This document shows, in pieces, positions 35,410 through 44,449 of a DNA stretch of 64,000 nt. The stretch lies in contig NZ_JACJPY010000007.1 of assembly GCF_014696345.1 (NCBI RefSeq), forward strand, positions 1 through 64,000. The letters are read 5' to 3'. This stretch comes from Pseudanabaena cinerea FACHB-1277. Its GTDB lineage: Bacteria > Cyanobacteriota > Cyanobacteriia > Pseudanabaenales > Pseudanabaenaceae. A model generated the notes under the pieces. The model was not told the origin of the DNA. It saw only the letters and a program-made list of their open reading frames with translations, and did not search any database. Position 1 is the first letter of the stretch. Each line of letters begins with the position of its first letter. The translations under genes were made by a program, and so were the position numbers.

Positions 35410-36849
35410 CTAGGACTTGCATTCTTGATAGAGGCGCTTAAACTTTTGTTGCTGCGTATTGTGATCGACGATAGGACGCGCATATTGACGGCGATCGCAT
35501 TGGTGCGGTGGGATATTGCCGCTCAATAGTTCTGCCGTGGTTAAGCCCCTGAGTTCGGGCAGCCATTGCAGAATATATTCACCTTCGGGATCGTATTTCC
35601 TTGCCTGTGACGCAGGATTAAAAATTCTTAAGGGTTTGGGGTCCATGCCACTAGAAGCGCTCCATTGCCAGCCGCCATTGTTTGCTGCTAAGTCACCATC
35701 CAGCAATTTCTGCATAAAATAGCGCTCTCCCCATTGCCAATTGATCAGCAAATCCTTGGTCAAAAAACTCGCCACAATCATACGACAGCGATTGTGCATC
35801 CAACCTGTTTGATTAAGCTGACGCATCGCCGCATCAACAATGGGATAGCCTGTGCGCCCCTCACACCATGCTTCAAACTTCTCTTCATCCTCCTCCCAAG
35901 GAAAGTTTTGCATCTGGGGGCGGTATGCTCCTGTTGCCAATTCGGGAAAGTAAAAGAGAACGTGCTGATAGAACTCACGCCATGCTAGTTCCTGTTTCCA
36001 TGTGGTCACGCCTTGCTGATCCTCTTCACTGCGGATTAACTGCTCTGAGGCGATCGCTGCTGCCCATACCCGCCTAATGCCCACCGTGCCGAACCGCAAA
36101 TGAGGGCTTAGTCCTGAAGTGCCGACATGGGCAGGCAAGTCCCGTTCTGTTTGATAGCGCAGAATGTTATTACTATCGCAAAACTTGGTTAATAGCTCTA
36201 AAGCCGCCGCTTCGCCAAATTTGGGTAAGGTGATGTCATTAATAAATTTTAATTCCCGTAAACTTGGCAAAGGAATAGTAGGTAGATTTTCATGGTGATC
36301 TAATCCTTTAATCTGCTTAGGCGCATCTAGGGGCGTAGATTTGGGCTTGCTCTGCCAATTGCGCCAAAATGGAGTATAGACTTTGTAAGGTTCCCCTGCT
36401 TGGGTGGCGATCGCGTCGGGAGCGATTAAACCAATATCAATAAAACTCTGGACTTTAATTCCCAATGTCTGTAAAGCTTCCTTAGCATCGCGATCGCGCT
36501 TGATGGCAAAGGGTTCTACATCCTGATTAAAAAATACATGGGTGGCATTAATTGATTTCGCTAATTCGCAAATGGAACTAACGGGCTGACCATACATAAA
36601 TAGCAAATCGCTACCTAAGCGGCGATAGTTGGCTTGCAACTCCCGCAAACATCCCAACATAAAATCAACCTTACTTCCCTCCGTCACACCATCATCGAGA
36701 ATATCAGGATCGAAGATAAATAACCCAACCACACGACCGTGATCGCCCACCTCTGCGATCGCCTCATGCAGTGCAGGATTATCATCTATGCGTAAATCAC
36801 GCCGATGCCAAACTAGAGCGATCTCATTTTGAGAATTATTGATGGACAT
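35410..36849 (-). CDS. phrA: Deoxyribodipyrimidine photolyase (cryptochrome/photolyase family)
   Basis: 479 residues. N-terminal antenna domain WHRRDLRIDDNPALHEAI with later YKVYTPFWRNW; C-terminal FAD domain: GTSGLSPHLRFGTVGIRRVW, WREFYQHVLFYFPEL, AWCEGRTGYPIVDAAMRQLNQTGWMHNRCRM, and NNGGWQWSASSGMDPKPLRIFNP. The Trp-rich electron path and FAD-binding residues look intact, as in the class I CPD photolyases of Anacystis type with a deazaflavin antenna. It repairs UV-made pyrimidine dimers with blue light. Close to its neighbour on the same strand but 69 bases apart. Confidence 0.95.
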   Translation of the reverse strand: MSINNSQNEIALVWHRRDLRIDDNPALHEAIAEVGDHGRVVGLFIFDPDILDDGVTEGSKVDFMLGCLRELQANYRRLGSDLLFMYGQPVSSICELAKSINATHVFFNQDVEPFAIKRDRDAKEALQTLGIKVQSFIDIGLIAPDAIATQAGEPYKVYTPFWRNWQSKPKSTPLDAPKQIKGLDHHENLPTIPLPSLRELKFINDITLPKFGEAAALELLTKFCDSNNILRYQTERDLPAHVGTSGLSPHLRFGTVGIRRVWAAAIASEQLIRSEEDQQGVTTWKQELAWREFYQHVLFYFPELATGAYRPQMQNFPWEEDEEKFEAWCEGRTGYPIVDAAMRQLNQTGWMHNRCRMIVASFLTKDLLINWQWGERYFMQKLLDGDLAANNGGWQWSASSGMDPKPLRIFNPASQARKYDPEGEYILQWLPELRGLTTAELLSGNIPPHQCDRRQYARPIVDHNTQQQKFKRLYQECKS

Positions 36850-36918
36850 AGGAATTAGATTTAATATTTTTTAATGACAGGGATAGGTGATGCAAAGCGC
36901 TGACTATACCTATGATAA

Positions 36919-38097
36919 TCAACAAGAATAGGGCGAATACAAAGTTATTCCTGAATCTACATCAAAGGCGTAGAGACGATGCAGATCTAAACGCCAAAAG
37001 GTGCGATCGCCGATTTGCCAATTTTTTTCTAGCCCTATATCCGCAGATACCCGCGCTTGTACCGCCGCCGATGCTAACTTTAATAGAACAATGGTTTCAG
37101 AACCGAGTGCCTCCACCAGTTCGATCGCTGCCTCAAAATTAGCATTCTCTGCATTTGTTGGTTGCAAATCTTCGGCACGGAAGCCGAGAATAATGGAACG
37201 ATTAATGCCTACCGCCTCACGAAATTGGCTAGGTAAAGTCGCGATCGCTTGCAAAAGATGAGAACCCTGCAAATTACCATCGCCATCAATTTGCATCGGC
37301 AAAAAGTTCATCGGCGGCGCACCCATAAACCCCGCCACAAACTGATTAGCAGGATTGCGATAAATATTGAGGGGCGTATCCACCTGCTGGATTTGTCCTT
37401 GATGGAGAACGGTAATGCGATCGCCCATAGTCATCGCTTCCACTTGGTCATGGGTGACATAGATGGTCGTCACCTGCAATTGCTTTTGTAACTGCACAAT
37501 TTGCGATCGCGTATCACTGCGTAACTGAGCATCAAGATTTGATAGTGGCTCATCCATTAGAAATACTTGCGGATTACGGGCGATCGCCCGCCCTAGCGCC
37601 ACCCGTTGTTTTTGTCCGCCTGAGAGTTCCTTGGGCTTGCGATCGAGTAAGTGGGCGATTTGCAATGACTCCGCCACCTGTCGCACCCTCAGATCAATTT
37701 CTTGGCGCTGTTTTTGAGACTTAGGCAACCAGCCAAGAAAACTATTGCCATTTTGAGGCGATCGCTGCCGCCTTAGCCCAAAGGCAATATTGTTATAAAC
37801 CGTCATATGCGGGTAAAGGGCATAGCTTTGAAACACCATCGCGATATCCCTCACCTTGGGCGGCAAATGATTAATTTGGCGATCGCCCAAATAAATTGCA
37901 CCTTCAGTAACCACCTCTAGCCCTGCAATCATGCGTAAAAGCGTACTTTTGCCACAACCAGAAGGTCCCACCAACACCATAAACTCGCGATCGCGCACCT
38001 CTAGATCAATATTTGCAAGTACAGCATGGTGATTGCCCTGAGCGCCAGAATTACTGCCAAATATTTTCGTCACACCACACAATCGCACTGGAGCCAT
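36919..38097 (-). CDS. Sugar ABC transporter ATPase (MalK/UgpC/GgtA family)
   Basis: 392 residues from the ATG at 38097. Nucleotide-binding domain with Walker A GPSGCGKST (about 46), Q-loop MVFQSYALYPH, signature LSGGQKQRVALGRA, Walker B VFLMDEPLSNLDA and H-loop VTHDQ; then a C-terminal TOBE/OB regulatory region (FMGAPPMNF..., ILGFRAEDLQP). A 20-residue charged insert (about 111-135) lies between the Q-loop and signature. Such ATPases energise uptake of sugars or glucosylglycerol with separate membrane and binding proteins, none of which are adjacent. Confidence 0.9.
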   Translation of the reverse strand: MAPVRLCGVTKIFGSNSGAQGNHHAVLANIDLEVRDREFMVLVGPSGCGKSTLLRMIAGLEVVTEGAIYLGDRQINHLPPKVRDIAMVFQSYALYPHMTVYNNIAFGLRRQRSPQNGNSFLGWLPKSQKQRQEIDLRVRQVAESLQIAHLLDRKPKELSGGQKQRVALGRAIARNPQVFLMDEPLSNLDAQLRSDTRSQIVQLQKQLQVTTIYVTHDQVEAMTMGDRITVLHQGQIQQVDTPLNIYRNPANQFVAGFMGAPPMNFLPMQIDGDGNLQGSHLLQAIATLPSQFREAVGINRSIILGFRAEDLQPTNAENANFEAAIELVEALGSETIVLLKLASAAVQARVSADIGLEKNWQIGDRTFWRLDLHRLYAFDVDSGITLYSPYSC

Positions 38098-38362
38098 CGC
38101 CAAACCCACTCAAAACTAAAAATCATGCACCACAATCTTACGCTACAGCGCTTGGTGCTGACTAAAACCCAGAAATATTTGACAATCAAAAATGTTTTGG
38201 GATGTATTTTGAAGGGGTTTTTGAGGGATGATCTCGTTCATGTTAAGGATTGTTACTTAGTTTTATGGAGATGAGACGCATCAAGCCACGATCTTTTATG
38301 TTCTATATGTCTTGAATGTTACACAAACACATATCAAGCACCTAAATGTTTTTATAAAATAA

Positions 38363-38941
<579 letters not shown>

Positions 38942-39048
38942 TTTTAGCTACAGCTAGCAAATTATTGAGCAATTTATCTTTTGCTAGTCGCTTCCAGACA
39001 CCAACCCAAAGATAACCATATAAAAAAGAATCCAGTTTGGAGATTTAA

Positions 39049-39546
<498 letters not shown>

Positions 39547-39606
39547 TTGCATCAAATCGCCAAAAAGCTAAGCTCTTTGGTGATTCGGCAAGCCTTTAAA
39601 TAGTCT

Positions 39607-39631
39607 GAAATATAGGCTTTGCCTATATTTC
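39607..39631 (+). terminator. First hairpin downstream of cpeBA
   Basis: Perfect 11-bp stem GAAATATAGGC/GCCTATATTTC with loop TTT, followed by A-rich sequence rather than T. It may protect the 3' end or act with the next hairpin. Confidence 0.55.
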
Positions 39632-39636
39632 TAAAA

Positions 39637-39677
39637 AAGAAGAGATAAGCCTTATAGGTTTATTTCTTCTTTTTTTA
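39637..39677 (+). terminator. Intrinsic terminator of cpeBA
   Basis: 15-bp stem (AAGAAGAGATAAGCC with GGTTTATTTCTTCTT, two G-U pairs), five-base loop and a run of T directly after it: a classical rho-independent terminator. Confidence 0.88.
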
Positions 39678-39712
39678 TGCTAGAAAAACTATGTAGTACA
39701 AGACTAAATACC

Positions 39713-39949
39713 ATGCAACAAACCTTTGAATTAGATGGCGAATACATTACTCTCTGCAATCTGCTTAAGGTTTGCGGCATTACAGACACGGGGGGAATTG
39801 CTAAATTAATGATTGCTGATGGATGGATTAAGGTCGATGGTCAGGTCGAATTGCGTAAAGCTTGCAAAATTCGTGCAGGTCAAATCATAAGCGGGGATGA
39901 TTTTGCGATCGCGGTTATCTCCAGCCCCTTGCCAGCACCCCAATCATAG
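39713..39949 (+). CDS. Small S4-domain RNA-binding protein (YbcJ-like)
   Basis: 78 residues from the ATG at 39713 (the open frame begins earlier at 39677 inside the terminator, which is not credible). The S4 fold is clear: FELDGEYITLCNLLKVCGITDTGG, then AKLMIADGWIKVDGQVELRKACKIRAGQ. It belongs to the stand-alone S4/YbcJ group, thought to bind structured RNA such as rRNA. It has its own likely promoter after the cpeBA terminator and is followed 150 bases later by the adenylate cyclase gene. Confidence 0.85.
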   Translation: MQQTFELDGEYITLCNLLKVCGITDTGGIAKLMIADGWIKVDGQVELRKACKIRAGQIISGDDFAIAVISSPLPAPQS

Positions 39950-40099
39950 TTTTGAAAGCAATAATTTTGAAAATGTTGCCAAGCAGAGCTTTCAAAATCT
40001 TCCTTATTCAGCAATTAGGCTAATTGCCTGTATCCATCGGAAATGCTTTGCTGTTAACAATCAGTTAAATTTATTAAGCAATTGGGGTAAGCTAATTTC

Positions 40100-42739
40100 A
40101 TGGTTAACCCAGTTAAATCCCTACAATTATCTTTGCAATGGCGGCTTAAAAATTTACCTTTAAGAGTAGTACTTGTTGTTCCATTTGTGGTGCAAATTTG
40201 TGTTGCTGTGGCGGTTGTGGGGGGCATATCTTTTCGCAATGGGCAGCAGGCAGTTGGCGATTTGGCAAATCGTCTTAGCAGCGAAATTAGCGATCACGTT
40301 AGCGATCGCCTCAGTGAATATCTCCAGACCCCCAAGGAAATTAACCAACTCAACGTTGATGCTGTGGAGTTAGGGATTTTGAACTTAAAGGATCTTTCAA
40401 TTACTGGACATTGGTTTTGGAAGCAAATCAAACTCTATAATGTGGGCTATATTAATTTTGCCTTTGATAATCAGGAATTTGTTGGTGTAGAACGTCAAGA
40501 TGATGGCAAGTTCCTGATTAATGAAACGACTCTAGCAAGAGGCTTGCATAAAACGGCGGTATTCTCAACCGATGAGTTGGGTAATCGTCAAAACTTAGAA
40601 GACGTTGTTGTTGGCACTGAAGATGTCAGACAGGAGGCTTGGTATGCCGATGCAGTTAAGGCTGGTAAGCCAACATGGACAAGAATCTATCAATGGGTGG
40701 ATCAGCCTGATGTTCTGTCAATTTCCCATAGTTATCCTCTTTACGATCTTGATCGCAGGTTAATTGGGGTCTTGGGTGTCGATCACATTCTCACACAGAT
40801 CAATGAATTTCTCCGCAAAATCAATCCAGATCCTGCGGCACGCATTTTTATTATTGAGCGTTCTGGATTAGTAGTGGGTACTTCTAGCAGTGAGCGCACA
40901 TTTAGCATTATTAATGGCAAGCCCCAGCGCTTAAATATTCTCAATAGCAGAGACCAAATTTCTAAAGATATTGCTAGATATTTGACTAGCCAATTTGGCA
41001 GTTTTGATTCTATTACTGGTACTGAGGAGTTAGAGGTTGATTTAAGCATTGGCAAACAATTTATCCAAGTTCAATCTTGGCGTGATCCTGATGGTTTAGA
41101 TTGGTTAATTGTGGTAATTTTGCCTGAATCTGCTTTTATGGAACGCATCTATGATCGCAACCGTATTACCATTTTATTTAGTGTTGCGGCTCTGGCGATT
41201 TCGATTTTGATTGGCATGATCACTTCCCGTTCAATTACCTCACCTTTGCTGAACCTCAGTGGCGCTTCTCAGGCGATCGCCAATGGAGAGCTTGACTCAC
41301 GAGTGATGGTGAGAGGTACTAGTGAAATCAAGGTTTTATCAAAATCCTTTAACCGCATGGCAGAAATGTTGACAGAATCCTTTAACCGCTTAGAGAAAGC
41401 TAACGCAGAACTAGAATTAAGGGTGCAACAACGAACTAGTGAATTAGCCGATTCACAACTCTCATTGCAACGTAATAATTTCCTGCTGCTTAGACGTGAA
41501 CAGCAAATGCGTAAACAGCAACAGGTATTAATTGAAATTACCAAAAATAAGTCTCTCAATCTTGGCGATTTTATGTTGGCAGTCCAAGATATTACTGAGT
41601 CAGCTAGCCAAACTTTGGATGTTGAGAGGGTAAGCATTTGGCTATTTGATGCTAGTAAAACAAGTCTCAATTGTCTTGATCTTTATGTGCGAAGTGAAAA
41701 TTTGCACACTGAAGCGGAAATGTTGAATGCGGAAAATATGCCTGTTTTTTTTAATGAACTTCAAAACAAAAAAGGCTTTGTTGTAGAGGATTTGCAGGAA
41801 GAGCCTTATCTAGCCGAGATTGAACGTATTTATTTTCGTCCCATGGGCATTGTTTCGGTGGTTGTTTCATCCTTTGATATTAGAGGCGATTTGATGGGGC
41901 TGCTTATGTTGGAACATACTGGGGTTGAGCGCCTATGGCTAATTGAAGAAATTGGCTTTGTGAGTTCTTTGGCAGATTTATTAACTTTGGGCATGGAGGC
42001 ACAGGAGCGTCGTCGTGCTGAGGAAGGTTTACGCATTGAGCAAATCCGTTCTGAGCGGCTCCTGCTCAACGTTTTACCAAAGGTGATCGCCGATCGCCTC
42101 AAATCATCTACCATCTACAACGCAAAGTCTTCAGTCAATAAACTTTGGAACGCTAATTCGCAATTGCACCGCAATAGCAAAATTATTGCCGATACTTTTG
42201 ATGAGGTTTCCGTTCTTTTTGCTGATATTGTTAGTTTTACGGAGTTTGCTAGTTTAGTATCTGCGGCTGATCTTGTGGATATGTTGAATGCCATTTTTTC
42301 AGAGTTCGATCGCCTTGTTGATCAATATGAATTAGAGAAAATTAAGACTATTGGGGACTCTTATATGGTGGTGGGCGGACTGCCTTTACCACGCCCTGAT
42401 CATGCTCAGGCGATCGCGAATATAGCCCTAGAAATGCTCAAAGTCATCAATAGGTTTAAGCGTCCTGATGGCAAAACCTTTCAACTAAGGATTGGCATTC
42501 ATACAGGGCAGGCGGTGGCGGGAGTGATTGGCAAAAAGAAGTTTATTTATGACCTTTGGGGTGACACAGTGAATATTGCCAGTCGTATGGAATCCAATGG
42601 TCTACCTGATTGTATTCAGGTCACAGATGTGACTTATCAAATTCTCAAGGATCAGTATCTGTTTGAGCAGCGTGGTTCAATTCATGTCAAGGGAAAAGGA
42701 GAGATGATTACCTATTGGCTAACAGGAAAGCATCTTTAG
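40100..42739 (+). CDS. Membrane-bound class III adenylate cyclase with dCache-HAMP-GAF sensor
   Basis: 879 residues. Helix 1 (about 20-42), large extracytoplasmic Cache-type domain (about 45-335), helix 2 (about 353-373), HAMP (about 375-430), coiled coil, GAF-like domain (about 490-640) and the catalytic domain from about 690. Metal-binding Asp residues are in LFADIVSFTEF (about 705) and IKTIGDSYMVVGG; the purine-selecting residues are Lys (EKIKTIGD, about 746) and Asp (DLWGDTVN, about 817), the adenylate-cyclase pair, against Glu/Cys in guanylate cyclases. The transition-state Asn and Arg are in NIASRMES. It likely senses a periplasmic ligand and makes cAMP. No neighbour is evidently linked. 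Confidence 0.92.
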   Translation: MVNPVKSLQLSLQWRLKNLPLRVVLVVPFVVQICVAVAVVGGISFRNGQQAVGDLANRLSSEISDHVSDRLSEYLQTPKEINQLNVDAVELGILNLKDLSITGHWFWKQIKLYNVGYINFAFDNQEFVGVERQDDGKFLINETTLARGLHKTAVFSTDELGNRQNLEDVVVGTEDVRQEAWYADAVKAGKPTWTRIYQWVDQPDVLSISHSYPLYDLDRRLIGVLGVDHILTQINEFLRKINPDPAARIFIIERSGLVVGTSSSERTFSIINGKPQRLNILNSRDQISKDIARYLTSQFGSFDSITGTEELEVDLSIGKQFIQVQSWRDPDGLDWLIVVILPESAFMERIYDRNRITILFSVAALAISILIGMITSRSITSPLLNLSGASQAIANGELDSRVMVRGTSEIKVLSKSFNRMAEMLTESFNRLEKANAELELRVQQRTSELADSQLSLQRNNFLLLRREQQMRKQQQVLIEITKNKSLNLGDFMLAVQDITESASQTLDVERVSIWLFDASKTSLNCLDLYVRSENLHTEAEMLNAENMPVFFNELQNKKGFVVEDLQEEPYLAEIERIYFRPMGIVSVVVSSFDIRGDLMGLLMLEHTGVERLWLIEEIGFVSSLADLLTLGMEAQERRRAEEGLRIEQIRSERLLLNVLPKVIADRLKSSTIYNAKSSVNKLWNANSQLHRNSKIIADTFDEVSVLFADIVSFTEFASLVSAADLVDMLNAIFSEFDRLVDQYELEKIKTIGDSYMVVGGLPLPRPDHAQAIANIALEMLKVINRFKRPDGKTFQLRIGIHTGQAVAGVIGKKKFIYDLWGDTVNIASRMESNGLPDCIQVTDVTYQILKDQYLFEQRGSIHVKGKGEMITYWLTGKHL

Positions 42740-42788
42740 CAGAAGGCTCTAAAAACATCTATAATTTTATAAGTAGCTCACCATAATT

Positions 42789-42870
42789 CAAAACTAAAAT
42801 TAGAGGTTGTCTCGCCCACGGAGTATGCGGGAAGGCTTTCTCGTTTTTTAGTTTTCTGATGCCTAGCTAC
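42789..42870 (+). repeat. Dispersed structured motif, copy 2
   Basis: Same order of blocks as 14847-14922: CAAAACTA, then GTATGCGGGAAGGCTTTCT, then AGTTTTCTGATGCCTAGC. AAAACTAAAA can pair with TTTTAGTTTT. Lies about 40 bases upstream of the glutamate dehydrogenase start, so would be in its leader. Confidence 0.4.
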
Positions 42871-42911
42871 TGATAGATAGTAAGCATAAACCTTGAAGCG
42901 TGGGAGTTTTG

Positions 42912-44174
42912 ATGTCTGAATCTTTATTTGAGCAAGCTAGTAAACGTTTAGCGGATGCGATCGCCCATGTGGATATTTCTGAGGAGGCGATCGAGTGTCT
43001 CAAGTTTCCCAAGGCAAGCTTGCAGGTATCTATTCCTGTGCGGATGGATGACGGTAGTTTGCAGGTATTTCAAGGCTATCGCGTTCGCTATAATGATCTG
43101 CGCGGTCCCACTAAAGGTGGGATTAGATTCCATCCTGATGTAAATATGGATGAGGTAAAGTCTTTAGCATTTTGGATGACTTTTAAATGTGCGGCGGTTA
43201 GTCTTCCATTTGGTGGGGCAAAAGGTGGGGTCGCCGTTGACCCAAAGCAGCTTTCAAAATTTGAATTGGAGCGTCTTAGTCGTGGTTATATCAATGCGAT
43301 CGCTGATTTTATTGGCGCTGATGTCGATATCCCCGCACCTGATGTGCAGACTAATGCCACGATTATTGGTTGGATGATTAATGAGTATAGCAATATTCAA
43401 CGGAAGCTATGTCCTGCTGCGATTACGGGTAAGCCTTTGGCAATGGGTGGTAGCCTTGGGCGTGAGTCGGCAACGGGGATGGGTGCTTTTTTTGCGATCG
43501 AGACATTGATGCCATTGCTAGGCATGGATCGCCACCAAACCACGGTCGCTGTGCAGGGATTTGGGAATGTGGGTACTGCGATCGCCGATGCCTTGGGCAA
43601 GGCAGGCTATCGAGTGGTGGCAGTGAGCGATTCTAGGGGCGGTATCTATGCCAAACAAGGCTTGGACATACCGAGCATCATTCGTTACAAACAGTCTACA
43701 CGCAATTTTCAGGCGGTCTATTGCCAAGATTCGGTGTGCAGTATTGTGGAACATGAAACTATTTCTAATCAAGACTTGTTGAAGTTAGATGTGGATATTC
43801 TCATTCCTGCGGCGCTCGAAAATCAAATTACAGAACATAATGCTACTGAGATTCGCGCTAAATACATTTTTGAAATTGCTAATGGACCTGTTACCCCTAG
43901 CGCTGATGCTATTCTGGAAAGAAGAGGCATTCAGGTTTTTCCCGATATCTTAATCAATGCAGGGGGCGTTACCGTCAGCTATTTTGAATGGGTGCAGAAC
44001 CGTAGTGGTTTATATTGGACGCTCGAAGAGGTGAATGCGCGACTCAAGCAGAGCATGGTTAATGAAACCTTGAAGATTTGGCAGATTGCCCAACTAAAGC
44101 AAATTTCAATGCGAACGGCCGCCTATGTCCATGCGCTGACCCGTTTGAGTGAGGCGATCTCAGCTAAAAGTTAA
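42912..44174 (+). CDS. gdhA: Glutamate dehydrogenase
   Basis: 420 residues from the ATG at 42912, with GGGAG about six bases before it; the GTG at 42900 is less likely. Catalytic motifs: GPTKGGIRFHPDV, KCAAVSLPFGGAKGGVAVDP with the catalytic Lys, and DVDIPAPDVQTN; the C-terminal dinucleotide fold begins VAVQGFGNVGTAIADAL. It interconverts glutamate and 2-oxoglutarate/ammonia in the cytoplasm. Cofactor preference is not certain from sequence. 2-oxoglutarate is also the NtcA signal, so the two genes act in one metabolic node, though 9 kb apart. Preceded by motif copy 2. Confidence 0.94.
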   Translation: MSESLFEQASKRLADAIAHVDISEEAIECLKFPKASLQVSIPVRMDDGSLQVFQGYRVRYNDLRGPTKGGIRFHPDVNMDEVKSLAFWMTFKCAAVSLPFGGAKGGVAVDPKQLSKFELERLSRGYINAIADFIGADVDIPAPDVQTNATIIGWMINEYSNIQRKLCPAAITGKPLAMGGSLGRESATGMGAFFAIETLMPLLGMDRHQTTVAVQGFGNVGTAIADALGKAGYRVVAVSDSRGGIYAKQGLDIPSIIRYKQSTRNFQAVYCQDSVCSIVEHETISNQDLLKLDVDILIPAALENQITEHNATEIRAKYIFEIANGPVTPSADAILERRGIQVFPDILINAGGVTVSYFEWVQNRSGLYWTLEEVNARLKQSMVNETLKIWQIAQLKQISMRTAAYVHALTRLSEAISAKS

Positions 44175-44356
44175 ACAAAGTTATCTGTAACCTGTTATAG
44201 TTGTGGTAGATGGGATGCAATTGTAGACGCGCAAATCTAAGCGATAAAAATCACTAAAAAGCCTTTAACTAATGCTTATACTGTCTTCTTATGTCTTGTT
44301 TGATAGGCATTTCAACCGCTTTTGTCAATTAGGTAAGCATCTGATCTAAGGGCTTT

Positions 44357-44391
44357 TAAAGTCAAAGATAGCCTAGGCATCTTTGGCTTTA
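44357..44391. repeat. 13-bp hairpin between gdhA and the polysaccharide operon
   Basis: TAAAGTCAAAGAT and ATCTTTGGCTTTA pair with one G-U around a nine-base loop that itself contains GCCTAGGC. No T-run follows. Its place, about 60 bases before the first operon gene, would suit an attenuator or leader structure. Confidence 0.5.
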
Positions 44392-44449
44392 GTGTAAATA
44401 GGCTCAATTTAGCCTAATACATAAATAAAAAATTAGGGGATAACTAACC

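Noticed and set aside
38250..38255. L-box type site (TTGTTA) upstream of cpeBA
   Set aside because: Only one half-site is clear (TTGTTA at 38250-38255); the expected second TTGTTA is degenerate, so chance is likely.
42789..42870. Glutamine (glnA-type) riboswitch upstream of gdhA
   Set aside because: A few short strings look similar, but the expected conserved core and stem order are not there, and the other copy lies inside a MITE.
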